Source of the DNA: Theristus sp. LFF4_11
Taxonomy: Eukaryota > Nematoda > Chromadorea > Monhysterida > Xyalidae
DNA: 64,000 nucleotides
Direction: 5' to 3'
Assembly (NCBI GenBank): GCA_030248135.1
Contig: JASANC010001402.1
Span: 33,986 to 97,985, forward strand
Shown here: in pieces, positions 27,299 through 38,779 of the stretch
Layout of the letters: each line of letters opens with the position of its first letter
How positions within the stretch are numbered: position 1 is the first letter of the stretch
Program-made: the position numbers and the translations under genes
The notes under the pieces: model-generated
What the model was told of the DNA's origin: nothing
The model's database searches: none
The model's input: only the letters and a program-made list of their open reading frames with translations

Positions 27299-28980
27299 AT
27301 GGACATCGAGGGCAGCACACTCGACTGGTTGCTGTTCGGCCTGTATCAAGCAGTCGTCCTCACCTCACTGATCAGCCTCGGCTCGTTCGCATTCCTGCTC
27401 AAGACATTCGGACCGCACAAGAAGCGACCGCGTACGCCGACACCGCCGCCTGTTGTTCAACAAAAACCGGAGCCACCGAACGAAACGACCCGTGATGAAG
27501 CACCGAAATCCACTAACGATCCTGCAGAACAACAACAACAACAGCCGCACGCGAAGCTACCGCCAGAAGCACGCCATCAAGCAAAGCACCCGAGTGATCC
27601 GGCCGCGAACGAACAACAACCGCAATCAGAGCCGATAGTCGAAGAGCGAGAGGAGGAGGAGGACGAGCCATTGGAGCGACCGGTGATCGTGCAACCGAAG
27701 CGCAGGGTGGAACTGCACACGGCCACTGGCAATGACTCCAATGGCAGTCAAGCGGACGACGAGGCTGAACCGCCGACACCGAAGGCAACGGGTGAGTCAA
27801 CTTTGGGACTGTTTTGTTGGTTGGTTTTGTTGGTTTATTTTGGTTGATTCTTTGAAATAGTTGACTAAAGAGAGCGCTCAATGTGATCAAAATTCAACAC
27901 CGCAGCGTTCAAGCAGCCGGTAGCCACGGTCAAACCGTCGCCACAACCAGTGTCGTACGCACCGGAACCGGAGGAGGATGAAGAAGAGGAGGAGGAAGAG
28001 GAGGAAGACGAGGAGGGATACCAGGAGATGGCAACCATGATTCGACAGGCTCAACAGAGACCACGAGCACCACCGCCAGTAGCAGCAGCACCGGTTGCAG
28101 CGCCACGCAAGCAAATGCAACCACCACCACAAGCACAGCCACAGCCGACACAGCAGCAGACGGTCGAGGTGCCAATAACGAAACAGGCAACGCGTGTCAT
28201 CAGCGAGGTCACCGTGCAGCAAGTTCGCGGTTTTTGATTTGTGGCTCTTGAGCGGCGCAAACGCAAAACACGCTTTGGCTTGCCTACTCATGGTGTCTTA
28301 CACTTCTCTGGTATTATGCCGTGCACTGCAGAATAAAACTGACTGACTGACTGACTGGAAATCCTGGCAATCACAGTTTAACGTAACTTTTGAACCACCC
28401 TGTATAAAGGACTTCTATTGATACTTTTTAAGCACCTTGTACGTGGAAACTCGGTAATGCTCACCTTTGGACCACCCTGTCTAAAAACAATTTAAAAATA
28501 TCATCAACAACCTGCCCAGCTGCGTGTTCAGGTGAACGTGTCAGCGAAGAAGCCAGTGTCACCAGCCAAGTCGCCAATCAAGCCGGTCACACCGCCAGTG
28601 GCCGCCGCACCGAAGGCAGCGGACGGGCAGTACTCGGATCTGGCAAAGCACCAGGCGCGTCGTATCCTCGGCACCGTGATCGACGTGAAACAACAGCAGA
28701 AAGTGGTCACCACCGGCGCATCACACGGTTGGGGGGGGACACAGCAGAGAACGGTTTCTGAAAAACAAAACTTTTTTTCAAAACAATCGACAAATTTAAC
28801 TGTAAAAGCAGCGATTGACGTAAAGTACATTCTATCCATGCGTTGCTCTGCAGTGTGTTAACTCAGTCAGTGAAAGCAGCTCACGTTTCAGCAGAGCAGC
28901 ACGCTGGCAACCGCGAGCCACCCGCAGCGACCGCAGCCCCGCCGCCCACGTTCGTTGCGTTCGCAGCGTCGCATTCATGA
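27299..28980 (+). CDS. unrecognised single-pass membrane protein, Pro/Glu/Gln-rich (left copy)
   Basis: Four exons join in frame: 27299-27791, 27906-28222, 28532-28727, 28892-28980, giving 364 residues. The ATG context is AAACATGGAC. Residues about 8-34 form one membrane span (LDWLLFGLYQAVVLTSLISL and on), with an acidic N-terminus before it and HKKRPR after it. This suggests an uncleaved anchor with the bulk in the cytosol. The rest is disordered-looking: PTPPP, a Gln run, two acidic runs (EEREEEEDE; later a longer Glu run), Pro/Ala/Gln-rich sequence, SPAKSPIKP, then a more ordered DLAKHQARRILGTVIDVKQ and a Pro/Ala C-terminus ending FAASHS. I do not recognise the family. Intron 2 holds mariner-end relics. 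A G homopolymer follows the exon 3 donor and would break the frame if the intron were missed. Polyadenylation signal at 29175-29180. Confidence 0.72.
28381..28487. mobile_element. mariner-type terminal relics in intron 2 (left)
   Basis: Two short stretches end in CCACCCTG (AACTTTTGAACCACCCTGTA and CACCTTTGGACCACCCTGTC), the terminal motif of mariner-type elements. Both have the same orientation, with a decayed ACCTTGTACG between them. A CTGA tetranucleotide run lies just upstream (28341-28356). The same arrangement is in the right arm at 39278-39366. Confidence 0.5.
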
Positions 28981-29174
28981 ATGTGAAACTCGAACCCATG
29001 AATACTTTAGGGTCTTTGTATTCAACCGGTATTCAGTTTTTGCTCGAAATCCGGCAGAATTGAAGCAAATCAATTCCGTCCGTCGCTTTGTCTTTGCGAT
29101 CTTGTTTTCTGCACTGATTTGTTGAAGTTTGCGATTGCTCCTCTCTAATGCACCGTGTCAGTTTATCGAAAAAA

Positions 29175-29180
29175 AATAAA
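29175..29180 (+). promoter_or_regulatory. polyadenylation signal, membrane-protein gene (left)
   Basis: AATAAA 195 nt after the stop at 28978-28980, on the coding strand. Confidence 0.6.
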
Positions 29181-29261
29181 TTCCAAACGCTACGCAAGCG
29201 ACGGTGACTTTCAAGCACTAACCATTTCAAAAGAGCAAACAGTTTTGGAATTCACGTCAGA

Positions 29262-29267
29262 TTTATT
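29262..29267 (-). promoter_or_regulatory. polyadenylation signal, RPL9 (left)
   Basis: TTTATT on the plus strand (AATAAA on the minus strand), 141 nt after the RPL9 stop codon. The spacing is the same in the right arm. The two convergent genes thus end within about 90 bp of each other. Confidence 0.6.
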
Positions 29268-29407
29268 CTCATCATCGTTCTAAACATCAACAATCAATCA
29301 ACAATGGCGGTAGAGTTCAGTAGTTTCGCTTTCAATGAAACAAACACAACAAAAAGTGACCTAATCACATGATTCAAGATTCAACCAATAACAATCCGTC
29401 TGATCGC

Positions 29408-31172
29408 TCACTCCTCCTCGATGGTGGTCTTTTCGGAGACGTAGATTCCGTCCAAGAACTTGCGAATGTCCTTGTTTCGCACCATGGTGCATTGCTGGAT
29501 TCGTGCGGCTGTAAAAAATGTGGGATATTTTTGCTTCGGCAGTAAGCATTTTGCGCAAAAATTCAACTTGATCCTTTCTGTGGTTTGCTGAATCATTATT
29601 TCAAATGATTTCCGTTGTTTGCCAAAAAAATTTCGTTCCCGGCTTGCTGGTTTGGAACTTGTTTGTGATAAGACTCAATCGACGTCTTTATTTATGTATT
29701 TGTGAAGACGTGAATCAAACTGAAATTCTGGTGCATGGGCGTGATACACGAGCGTTTTTGTGGCAAACGACGTCACTGAGACCGGATACGCTCAAATAAA
29801 TCACCGATGGCTAACTGACCGGCCTGCGAGACGAGCTCGATGTCGTTGCCGTCGACGATCAGTTCATCTTTCTGTTTCTGCGACAACGCGGCCGTCACGC
29901 CGTCGGGCAGCTGCACCCGCCGCACGTATTTCTCGCCAAGAAAGTTGCGCACCTGTGTTTCGGTTTCGGGCGTTTATAATCCGACAAACTAAGATTGAAT
30001 GGTACCGGCCAGAACTGCAATCGTGTCGCTCGAAGAATATTGTGAGTTGTGTGGATAATGACGTTGTTTCACGTTCTGTGACAGACTACTGGGCGGCCTG
30101 CAAGGCACCAGCGTCCGCCTTCGGTGGTCAAAACACATTCGCTCACGTGCAGCCTAGCTGACAGTGTTCCGCAGTGGCGGCGGCAACGAACAACAACAGC
30201 AACAACAATCACCAAAATTTCACCTCCACGAGCGAGGCGCCCTCCTGTAAGGCGATGTTGATCGGGAAATGCGCGTAGACGCTGCGCATTTTGTAGCGGT
30301 AGCCGAGCGTCACGCCCTTGACCATGTTCTCGACGTGCGAGCAAATCGTGCGGATCGCCGCGAGCTGCTTCTTGTTGCCTGCAAAATAGTGGCAAACGGC
30401 CGTGGCTTGATTGCAACGCTCGCAATGATGAAGCAACATTGGGTTCTGTTGCTATTTTGAGCTCGATCACGACGGCCAATCGATAACAAATCTGGATCAA
30501 ATTCAACAATGTCGCCCGACATTCACTTGGTTTGTATGACGACAAGTGTTGTCATAAGCAAAACATGAACTTGAAAGATTCCGAATCGCGAATACAAAGC
30601 AAAAACAATTGACTCCGTCCCCACTCAGTGACGTACCGAACCACTTTCGCACGCGCAGTTTCCTATCGTCCACCTTGTCCAGCTCAATGTTCATGTGACG
30701 AAAGTTCTTCTTCAGCGTACCCCGTGACCCCTTCACCGTCACCACCCGATTCTTCACCGAAAATGTAACTGCAAATTTGAGAAAACCATAGTCAGTCGAG
30801 GGTAAACCTTTCTGCTGTCGTCTGTTGTGGCCCCCGAAACTCCGAAAGTGCTTTTTTTCTTTTAACATTGTGTTCAAGTGCCCATCAAAACGACATCAAC
30901 CTCGTCTGTTGCATCCACGCCGCACGCGTGTCATTTTTGCGGCGCTCGCAGAAAAAAGCAGTCAAGGCTATCACTTGGCTCTGGTGAATGCCTAGCTGAT
31001 TTATGTTGACATCACTCGCCAACCACAAAACAACAACAACCGGTTCCAGCTCCAAACCATGATTTGCAACGCTAATTGTTTGCACTCAAGAGTCAAGAAG
31101 ACTCAAGTTAATAAAAAAAAACGTACCATTTTCGGGAAACGTGACAAATTCACTCGATTCAATCAACCTCAT
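29408..31172 (-). CDS. RpL9: 60S ribosomal protein L9 (uL6), left copy
   Basis: Five exons on the minus strand: 31172-31127, 30768-30637, 30378-30224, 29952-29820, 29508-29408. They code for 188 residues, close to the usual length of about 190. Family blocks in order: [108 protein letters not shown], and [20 protein letters not shown] with VSEKTT near the C-terminus. The protein belongs to the large ribosomal subunit near the GTPase-associated centre. It is convergent with the membrane-protein gene, 427 bp between stop codons. The encoded protein is the same as the right-arm copy. Confidence 0.97.
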
Positions 31173-31248
31173 GATAGTTTCACGTTTCTCGCTTACGTTC
31201 TAAGAATTCGCCACGCAGCTAAAATATAATGTCACTGGAGTGGAAAAT

Positions 31249-32275
31249 AGGGTTGTTAAACAAAAATCAAAAAAAAAATTAAAGTGATTAAAAATGCCGA
31301 TTTAAAAAAAGTCGTAAATTTTTTTCTAATATGCTCTGAAAATCTCATTTTTGGCACAATTTTTCGAAAGTTCAACAAAAATTTTTTACCGACTGACTTT
31401 AGGCTTTAACAAGTTCTGGGATGAAGTTTTTCAGTTCAGCGTCGCAAAGCTACCATTTCCGATGCCAAAGGTGACAATTCTCCTCACAATCTGAATTATG
31501 AGCGTCCGCGCTGCGCACCGTCTCGCACTCTCGTCTGCAAGCGCAACGTTGTCTGGTTTAGGGTTGTTAAACAAAAATGAAAATTTTTTTTTTTAAAAAG
31601 TGATTAAAAAAAAAAACAAAAATGCCGATTTTTTTTTTTTTTTAATTCGAAAAATTTTCCTCTAATATGCTCTGAAAACCTCAATTTTGGCAAAATTTTT
31701 CGAAAGTTCAACAAAAATTTTCTTTGATTATACCTCGTAAAACCTTTAGCAGTCGATTTTGGGCCGTTTTACCGACTGATTTTAGGCTAAGAAAACATCT
31801 GCGATGAAGTTTTTGAGCGTCCAAAGTTGGCCTACCATTTCCGATGCAGATAAGGTGACGATTCGCCTCGCAGAGCGTCCGATTGTGCTCGCTGCTCCGT
31901 TTGCAAGCGCTCGTTGTCTGGTTGCTTGCTGCTTCGTGTCGTGTGTGCAACACCATCAGAAGAATTGATCGAATTTCAAGGCGGTATGTTTGTCTTCACT
32001 TTAGATTAGTTTAGTGGGGACAATTAGTGACCTTTTAGAGGTCAAAACACAAGAAGAGGCTGGTGACGGTTTGGAAAAGGGGTATGAGGTACCAAAACAA
32101 AATCTGCAAAGTTCCGTATATGGGAGTCATTCGGGAGGCGCTTGCATATCATATGTGGTTCTTCGGACTCCCTATTGATTTAGCACAACTTTGATTTTTA
32201 AAATTTTTTTTTTAAAAAATTTTTTTTTTTTTTAAAAACAAAAATGACGATTTTTGTTTTTTTTAACACCCTGTC
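31249..32275. mobile_element. repetitive element with about 310-bp internal tandem units (left)
   Basis: It starts with AGGGTTGTTAAACAAAAAT at 31249 and repeats with the same motif at 31560, giving two related units about 311 bp apart. These share AATATGCTCTGAAAA, TTTCGAAAGTTCAACAAAAA, CTACCATTTCCGATGC and GTCTGGTT. The far end (near 32273) carries the inverted terminal motif TTTTTTTTAACACCCTG. A CAGGGTTG-type terminus resembles hAT elements, but no transposase is visible. The mirror copy is at about 35471-36510. Confidence 0.6.
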
Positions 32276-32289
32276 TGGTTGCTGTTTCG

Positions 32290-34422
32290 TGTCGTGTCCA
32301 GTAGCGAAAGGGGACTCGGGGTGAGGGGGGTGTTTGCCTAATTTTAGAGGGGGGGGTCAGGTGCCCTCTCGGTGAGGGGGGGGGTGCACGGGCAGCAAAT
32401 TTTCCTGAGGGGGGTGCACTGGCAGAAAAATTTTGTGAGGGGGGGGTGGCACGGGATCGCACGGGTAATACCAAATTTTTGCCTTCCGAAAAACACAGAA
32501 ATTCTTGTAAAATCAGAATTTTTGTGCAAAGAAGCTGCTTGTTTGGTCAGAAACACAAATTTGCAGGGACAGACACAAACGTCAAGAAAAATGCAAAATT
32601 CGGTTTTTTGGAAAAAATTGAGTTGAGATTGACCATGTGAGGGGTGCGATCCCGTGTTTCTCGCGGAGGGGGGTGGGGGGGTCACGGGTTCGCCCGTGAC
32701 GGGCAGGATTCGGCCGAGGGGGGTGGACCCCCCCCCCCCCACTTTCGCTGCTAAATCTTTGAAATTACAATGAAGATAGTAGCGAAAGTGCGGGGGGGGG
32801 GGGGGGTCCACCCCCCCTCACCCGAAAACCCTGCCCGTGCACGGGAATACACCCGTGACCCCCCCCCCCCCCCTTACCCTCGACAGGGGTACTAGACACC
32901 CCCCCCCCCCCTCCGCGAGAAAACACGGGATCGCACCCCCCCCTCACGGTGGTCAATCTCTCTCAATTTTTTCCAAAAATACCGTAATTTTTGCATTTTT
33001 CTTGACGTTTGTGTCTGTCCCTGCATAGATTTTGTTGTTTCTGACCAAACAAGCAGCTTGTTTGCACAAAATATTCTGTATTTTACAAGAATTTCTGTGT
33101 TTTTCTAAGGCAAAAATTTGGTATTACCCGTGCGATCCCGTGCCATAGTTGTTCCAGAGCCGAGGGGTTGGGGGGGGGGGGCCGATATAGATAGTTGGAA
33201 CAAATTTTCCAGATAGATAGATAGCTGGAAAATTTTGGGGGGGCGGGGGGGGGGCCATGTTACTTTGGGGGGGGCCGGTCAAAATTTTGAAATTAGATAG
33301 ATAGATAGCTAAAACGCTAAGAAGCTATAAAAACAGTAAATAAAGCTTAAAATACGCTAAAAATCAAGTATAATGCATATTTAACCTAAAATTAGACAAT
33401 TTTCAAGAATTTTGAGCAAAAATGGTCAATTTTGGTCAAAAATTGACTCATTTTTTCTTCGAAGACAAAATTTTTTAGATAGTAATGGTGAAAATTTTTT
33501 TTAGATAGATAATAGTGAGCCGAAAAATGTTCTCTGATAGAGATAGATTCGAAAATTTTTGGGGGGGCCGGCCCCCCCCCCCAGGCCCCCCCCCCCCCCC
33601 CTAGAACAACTATGTCCCGTGCACCCCCCCTCACGAAATTTTTCTGTCAGTGCACCCCCCCCCCCTCCGGAAAATTTGCGGCCCGTGCACCCCCCCCCCT
33701 CACCGAGAAGGCACCTGACCCCCCCCTCTAAAATTTGGCAAACACCCCCCCCCTCACCCAAGGTCCCGCTTTCGCTACTGACTGAAAATGGTCAACCAAG
33801 TTATCATATATTCAGCTTATATTATGGACTTTATAGCAGGGGTCGAGCCCGATTTTTGGCGAATCCGAGGGGGGGGCCCCCCCCAAATTTGGGGGGGGGG
33901 GTCGTCCCGGGTGGGGGGGGGGTCGACTTGGTTGGGGGGGGCTCCCGAGCAGTACCGAAGACGAGGGGGGTGGGGGGGTACACCCCCCCCAGAGCACCCG
34001 CGACCTCCGCGTGGGGGGGGTGGGGGGGGGGTCACGCGACACCCCACCCCCAAAAACCTGTCACTGGACCATCCGACCACACCCCCCCCCCCTCGAAATT
34101 TGCTATAAACCCCCCCCCCCACCCCCCCCCCTAGATGGACCTAAGTAACAGTGACACCCCCCAAAAATTTTCTCGGACCACCCAAAAATCATGAATTTTT
34201 GCTCAAAAATCTGATTTTTTGTCTTTAAAGTCCATAATTAAGCTAATTTGATAACTTGACATTCTTCATTGTAATTTCAAAGATTTTGCAGCAAAATTTA
34301 GCGTTTTTCTTCAAAATTTAAGCGAAAAAATCTCATGGGTGGGGGGGGGTGTGCACCCCAGAAAATTTTGAGGGGGGGGGGGGGGGGAGGGGGGGGGGGG
34401 GGGGGGAGGGGGGGGGGGGAGA

Positions 34423-34460
<38 letters not shown>

Positions 34461-35450
34461 GAGAGGGGGTGGAGGAGTGGTGGGTTTTGGTGTGGGGGGT
34501 TTGGGTGGGGTTGTTTGGTTGTGTTTGCCCCCCCACCCCTCGGCTCTGGAACAACTATGGCACGGGATCGCACGGGTAATACCAAAATTTTTGCCTTAAA
34601 AAACACAGAAATTCTTGTAAAATACAGAATATTTTGTCCGCAAACAAGCTGCTCGTTTGGACAGAAACACCAAACTCTCAGCCGGGCCAGACACAAACGC
34701 CCAGAAAACTGCAATCCTTCCGGTATTTTTGGAAAAAATTGAGATGCGATTCACCACCGTGAGGGGGGGGGGTGCGATCCCGTGTTTTCTCGCGGAGGGG
34801 GGTGGGGGGGTGTATAGTACCCGTGTCGAGGTAAAGGGGGGAGGGGGTACACGGGTATCTCCCGTGCACGGGCAGGATTTTCGGCTGAGGGGGGGGTGGA
34901 CCCCTCCCCCCCCCCCGCACTTTCGCTACTGATTTCATTGTAATTTCAAAGATTTAGCAGCGAAAGTGTGGGGGGGGGGGGGGGGGGGTCCACCCCCCTC
35001 AGCCGAAAATCCTGCCCGTGCACGGGCAGATACCCGTGTACCCCCCCCCCCCCTCCGCGAGAAAACACAGGATCGCACCCCCCCCCCCCTCACGGTGGTC
35101 AATCTCAACTCAATTTTTTTCCAAAAATACCTAAATTTTTGCATTTTTCTTGACGTTTGTGTCTGTCCCTGCATATATTTTGTTGTTTCTGACCAAACAA
35201 GCAGCTTCTTTGCACAAAATATTCTGTATTTTACAAGAATTTCTGTGTTTTTCGAAGGCAAAAATTTGGTATTACCCGTGCGATCCCGTGCGTGCACCCC
35301 CCCCTCACAAAATTTTTCTGCCAGTGCACCCCCCTCAGGACAATTTGCTGCCCGTGCCCCCCCCCTCACCGAGAAGGCACCTTCCCCCCCCCCCTCTAAA
35401 ATTAGGCAAACACCCCCCCTCACCCGAGGTCCCGCTTTCGCTACTGGACA
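32290..35450. repeat. central nested inverted-repeat block with G/C homopolymers
   Basis: Apex of the giant palindrome. Modules end in CAGTAGCGAAAG or its inverse, seen near 32299, 32748, 32774, 33767, 34916, 34957 and 35432. Words such as CACGGGATCGCACGGGTAAT, the self-complementary GCCCGTGCACGGGC and CAAACAAGCAGCTT recur in both orientations. A minisatellite of about 33 bp (TGAGGGGGGTGCAC..GGCAG..AAATTTT) flanks the modules. G tracts reach tens of bases, with almost pure G from 34372 to 34459. The terminal motif resembles hAT-type ends. No credible protein is encoded; open frames are poly-Gly or poly-Pro. Run lengths are probably unreliable. Confidence 0.75.
33180..34530. repeat. least symmetric core of the central block
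   Basis: The only part where the two arms no longer match closely. It has GATA-type runs (GATAGATAGATAG near 33210-33235, 33290-33310 and 33500), an AT-rich spacer (33320-33480) and further module ends. Some words still match in inverse, such as AGTCCATAAT near 34230 against ATTATGGACT near 33822, so it is built from the same repeat family. The true or artefactual turning point lies here. Confidence 0.5.
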
Positions 35451-35470
35451 CGACACGAAACAGCAACCAG

Positions 35471-36510
35471 ACTAGGGTTGTTAAAAAAAACAAAAATCGT
35501 CATTTTTGTTTTTAAAAAAAAAAATTTTTTTTTTAAAAAAAAAATTTCAAAAATCAAAGTTGTGCTAAATCAATCAGGGAGTCCGAAGAACCACATATGA
35601 TATGCAAGCGCCTCCCAAATGACTCCCATATGACGGAACTTTGCAGATTTTGTTTTGGTGACCTCAATTACCCCTTTTCCAAACCGTCACCATGCCTCTT
35701 CTTGTGTTTTGACCTCCAAAAGGTCACTAATTGTCCCCAGCTGAACTAATGCTAAAGTGAAGACAAACATACCGCCTTGAAATTCGATCAATTCTTCTGA
35801 TGGTGTTGCGACGACACGACACGAAGCAGCAAGCAACCAGACAACGTAGCGCTTGCAAACGGAGCAGCGAGCACAATCGGACGCTCTGCGAGGCGAATCG
35901 TCACCTTATCTGCATCGGAAATGGTAGGCCAAGCTTTGGGACGCTCAAAAACTTCATCGCAGATGTTGTCGTAGCCTAAAATCAGTCGGTAAAACAGCCC
36001 AAAATCGACTGCTAAAGGTTTTACGAGGTATAATCAAAGAAAATTTTTGTTGAACTTTCGAAAAATTTTGCCAAAATTGAGGTTTTCAGAGCATATTAGA
36101 GGAAAATTTTTCGAATTTTTTTTTTTAAAAATCGGCATTTTTGTTTTTTTTTAATCACTTTAAAAAAAAAAAATTTTCATTTTTGTTTAACAACCCTAAA
36201 CCAGACAACGTTGCGCTTGCAGACGAGAGTGCGAGACGGTGCGCAGCGCGGACGCTCATAATTCAGATTGTGAGGAGAATTGTCACCTTTGGCATCGGAA
36301 ATGGTAGCTTTGCGACGCTGAACTGAAAAACTTCATCCCAGAACTTGTTAAAGCCTAAAGTCAGTCGGTAAAAAAATTTTGTTGAACTTTCGAAAAATTG
36401 TGCCAAAAATGAGATTTTCAGAGCATATTAGAAAAAAATTTACGACTTTTTTTTAAATCGGCATTTTTAATCACTTTAATTTTTTTTGATTTTTGTTTAA
36501 CAACCCTATT
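35471..36510. mobile_element. repetitive element with about 310-bp internal tandem units (right)
   Basis: Mirror of 31249-32275. Terminal motif TAGGGTTGTTAAAAAAAACA at about 35473 and TGTTTAACAACCCTA at about 36498, with an internal copy of AACAACCCTAAACCAGAC near 36188. Small indels and A/T run-length differences distinguish it from the left copy. Confidence 0.6.
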
Positions 36511-36583
36511 TTCCACTCCAGTGACATTATATTTTAGCTGCGTGGCGAATTCTTAGAACGTAAGCGAGAAACGTGAAACTATC

Positions 36584-38352
36584 ATGAGGTTGATTGAATC
36601 GAGTGAATTTGTCACGTTTCCCGAAAATGGTACGTTTTTTTTTATTAACTTGAGTCTTCTTGACTCTTGAGTGCAAACAATTAGCGTTGCAAATCATGGT
36701 TTGGAGCTGGAACCGGTTGTTGTTGTTTTGTGGTTGGCGAGTGATGTCAACATAAATCAGCTAGGCATTCACCAGAGCCAAGTGATAGCCTTGACTGCTT
36801 TTTTCTGCGAGCGCCGCAAAAATGACACGCGTGCGGCGTGGATGCAACAGACGAGGTTGATGTCGTTTTGATGGGCACTTGAACACAATGTTAAAAGAAA
36901 AAAAGCACTTTCGGAGTTTCGGGGGCCACAACAGACGACAGCAGAAAGGTTTACCCTCGACTGACTATGGTTTTCTCAAATTTGCAGTTACATTTTCGGT
37001 GAAGAATCGGGTGGTGACGGTGAAGGGGTCACGGGGTACGCTGAAGAAGAACTTTCGTCACATGAACATTGAGCTGGACAAGGTGGACGATAGGAAACTG
37101 CGCGTGCGAAAGTGGTTCGGTACGTCACTGAGTGGGGACGGAGTCAATTGTTTTTGCTTTGTATTCGCGATTCGGAATCTTTCAAGTTCATGTTTTGCTT
37201 ATGACAACACTTGTCGTCATACAAACCAAGTGAATGTCGGGCGACATTGTTGAATTTGATCCAGATTTGTTATCGATTGGCCGTCGTGATCGAGCTCAAA
37301 ATAGCAACAGAACCCAATGTTGCTTCATCATTGCGAGCGTTGCAATCAAGCCACGGTCGTTTGCCACTATTTTGCAGGCAACAAGAAGCAGCTCGCGGCG
37401 ATCCGCACGATTTGCTCGCACGTCGAGAACATGGTCAAGGGCGTGACGCTCGGCTACCGCTACAAAATGCGCAGCGTCTACGCGCATTTCCCGATCAACA
37501 TCGCCTTACAGGAGGGCGCCTCGCTCGTGGAGGTGAAACTTTGGTGATTGTTGTTGCTGTTGTTGTTTTTCGTTGCCGCCGCCACTGCGGAACACTGTCA
37601 GCTAGGCTGCACGTGAGCGAATGTGTTTTGACCACCGAAGGCGGACGCTGGTGCCTTGCAGGCCGCCCAGTAGTCTGTCGCAGAACGTGAAACAACGTCA
37701 TTATCCACACAACTCACAATATTCTTCGAGCGACACGATTGCAGTTCTGGCCGGTACCATTCAATCTTAGTTTGTCGGATTATAAACGCCCGAAACCGAA
37801 ACACAGGTGCGCAACTTTCTTGGCGAGAAATACGTGCGGCGGGTGCAGCTGCCCGACGGCGTGACGGCCGCGTTGTCGCAGAAACAGAAAGATGAACTGA
37901 TCGTCGACGGCAACGACATCGAGCTCGTCTCGCAGGCCGGTCAGTTAGCCATCGGTGATTTATTTGAGCGTATCCGGTCTCAGTGACGTCGTTTGCCACA
38001 AAAACGCTCGTGTATCACGCCCATGCACCAGAATTTCAGTTTGATTCACGTCTTCACAAATACATAAATAAAGACGTCGATTGAGTCTTATCACAAACAA
38101 GTTCCAAACCAGCAAGCCGGGCACGAAATTTTTTTTGGCAAACAACGGAAATCATTTGAAATAATGATTCAACAAACCACAGAAAGGATCAAGTTGAATT
38201 TTTGCGCAAAATGCTTACTGCCGAAGCAAAAATATCCCACATTTTTTACAGCCGCACGAATCCAGCAATGCACCATGGTGCGAAACAAGGACATTCGCAA
38301 GTTCTTGGACGGAATCTACGTCTCCGAAAAGACCACCATCGAGGAGGAGTGA
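36584..38352 (+). CDS. RpL9: 60S ribosomal protein L9 (uL6), right copy
   Basis: Five exons: 36584-36629, 36988-37119, 37378-37532, 37807-37939, 38252-38352, 567 nt including stop, 188 residues, the same protein as the left copy. All borders are GT-AG with matching phases (1, 1, 0, 1). Differences from the left copy seem confined to introns (for example near 37543 and 37676). This is as expected for two alleles under strong purifying selection, though recent duplication would look similar. Confidence 0.97.
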
Positions 38353-38492
38353 GCGATCAGACGGATTGTTATTGGTTGAATCTTGAATCATGTGATTAGG
38401 TCACTTTTTGTTGTGTTTGTTTCATTGAAAGCGAAACTACTGAACTCTACCGCCATTGTTGATTGATTGTTGATGTTTAGAACGATGATGAG

Positions 38493-38498
38493 AATAAA
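38493..38498 (+). promoter_or_regulatory. polyadenylation signal, RPL9 (right)
   Basis: AATAAA 141 nt after the RPL9 stop, same spacing as in the left arm. Confidence 0.6.
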
Positions 38499-38579
38499 TA
38501 TGACGTGAATTCCAAAACTGTTTGCTCTTTTGAAATGGTTAGTGCTTGAAAGTCACCGTCGCTTGCGTAGCGTTTGGAA

Positions 38580-38585
38580 TTTATT
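38580..38585 (-). promoter_or_regulatory. polyadenylation signal, membrane-protein gene (right)
   Basis: TTTATT on the plus strand, 195 nt after the membrane-protein stop on the minus strand. Confidence 0.6.
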
Positions 38586-38779
38586 TTTTTTCGATAAACT
38601 GACACGGTGCATTAGAGAGGAGCAATCGCAAACTTCAACAAATCAGTGCAGAAAACAAGATCGCAAAGACAAAGCGACGGACGGAATTGATTTGCTTCAA
38701 TTCTGCCGGATTTCGAGCAAAAACTGAATACCGGTTGAATACAAAGACCCTAAAGTATTCATGGGTTCGAGTTTCACAT

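Larger units (their letters stand above)
3674..33170 (+). repeat. left arm of giant inverted duplication
   Basis: This sequence is present in reverse complement at about 34530-64000. Mirror coordinates were checked at genes: 14260 with 53445, 18131 with 49594, 22709 with 45064, 27299 with 40461, 29408 with 38352 and 31172 with 36584. The outer limit is set by the window end, since position 64000 pairs with 3674. The sum of paired coordinates drifts from about 67674 outside to 67773 at the Distal-less 3' end and 67756 at RPL9, showing many small indels between arms. The inner limit is in the G/C-homopolymer block, where 33121 pairs with 34583. Confidence 0.95.

Noticed and set aside
32344..35475. 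Many Pro-rich and Gly-rich open frames in the central block
   Set aside because: They are readings of G or C homopolymers in repeat DNA, with no domains and no splice logic.
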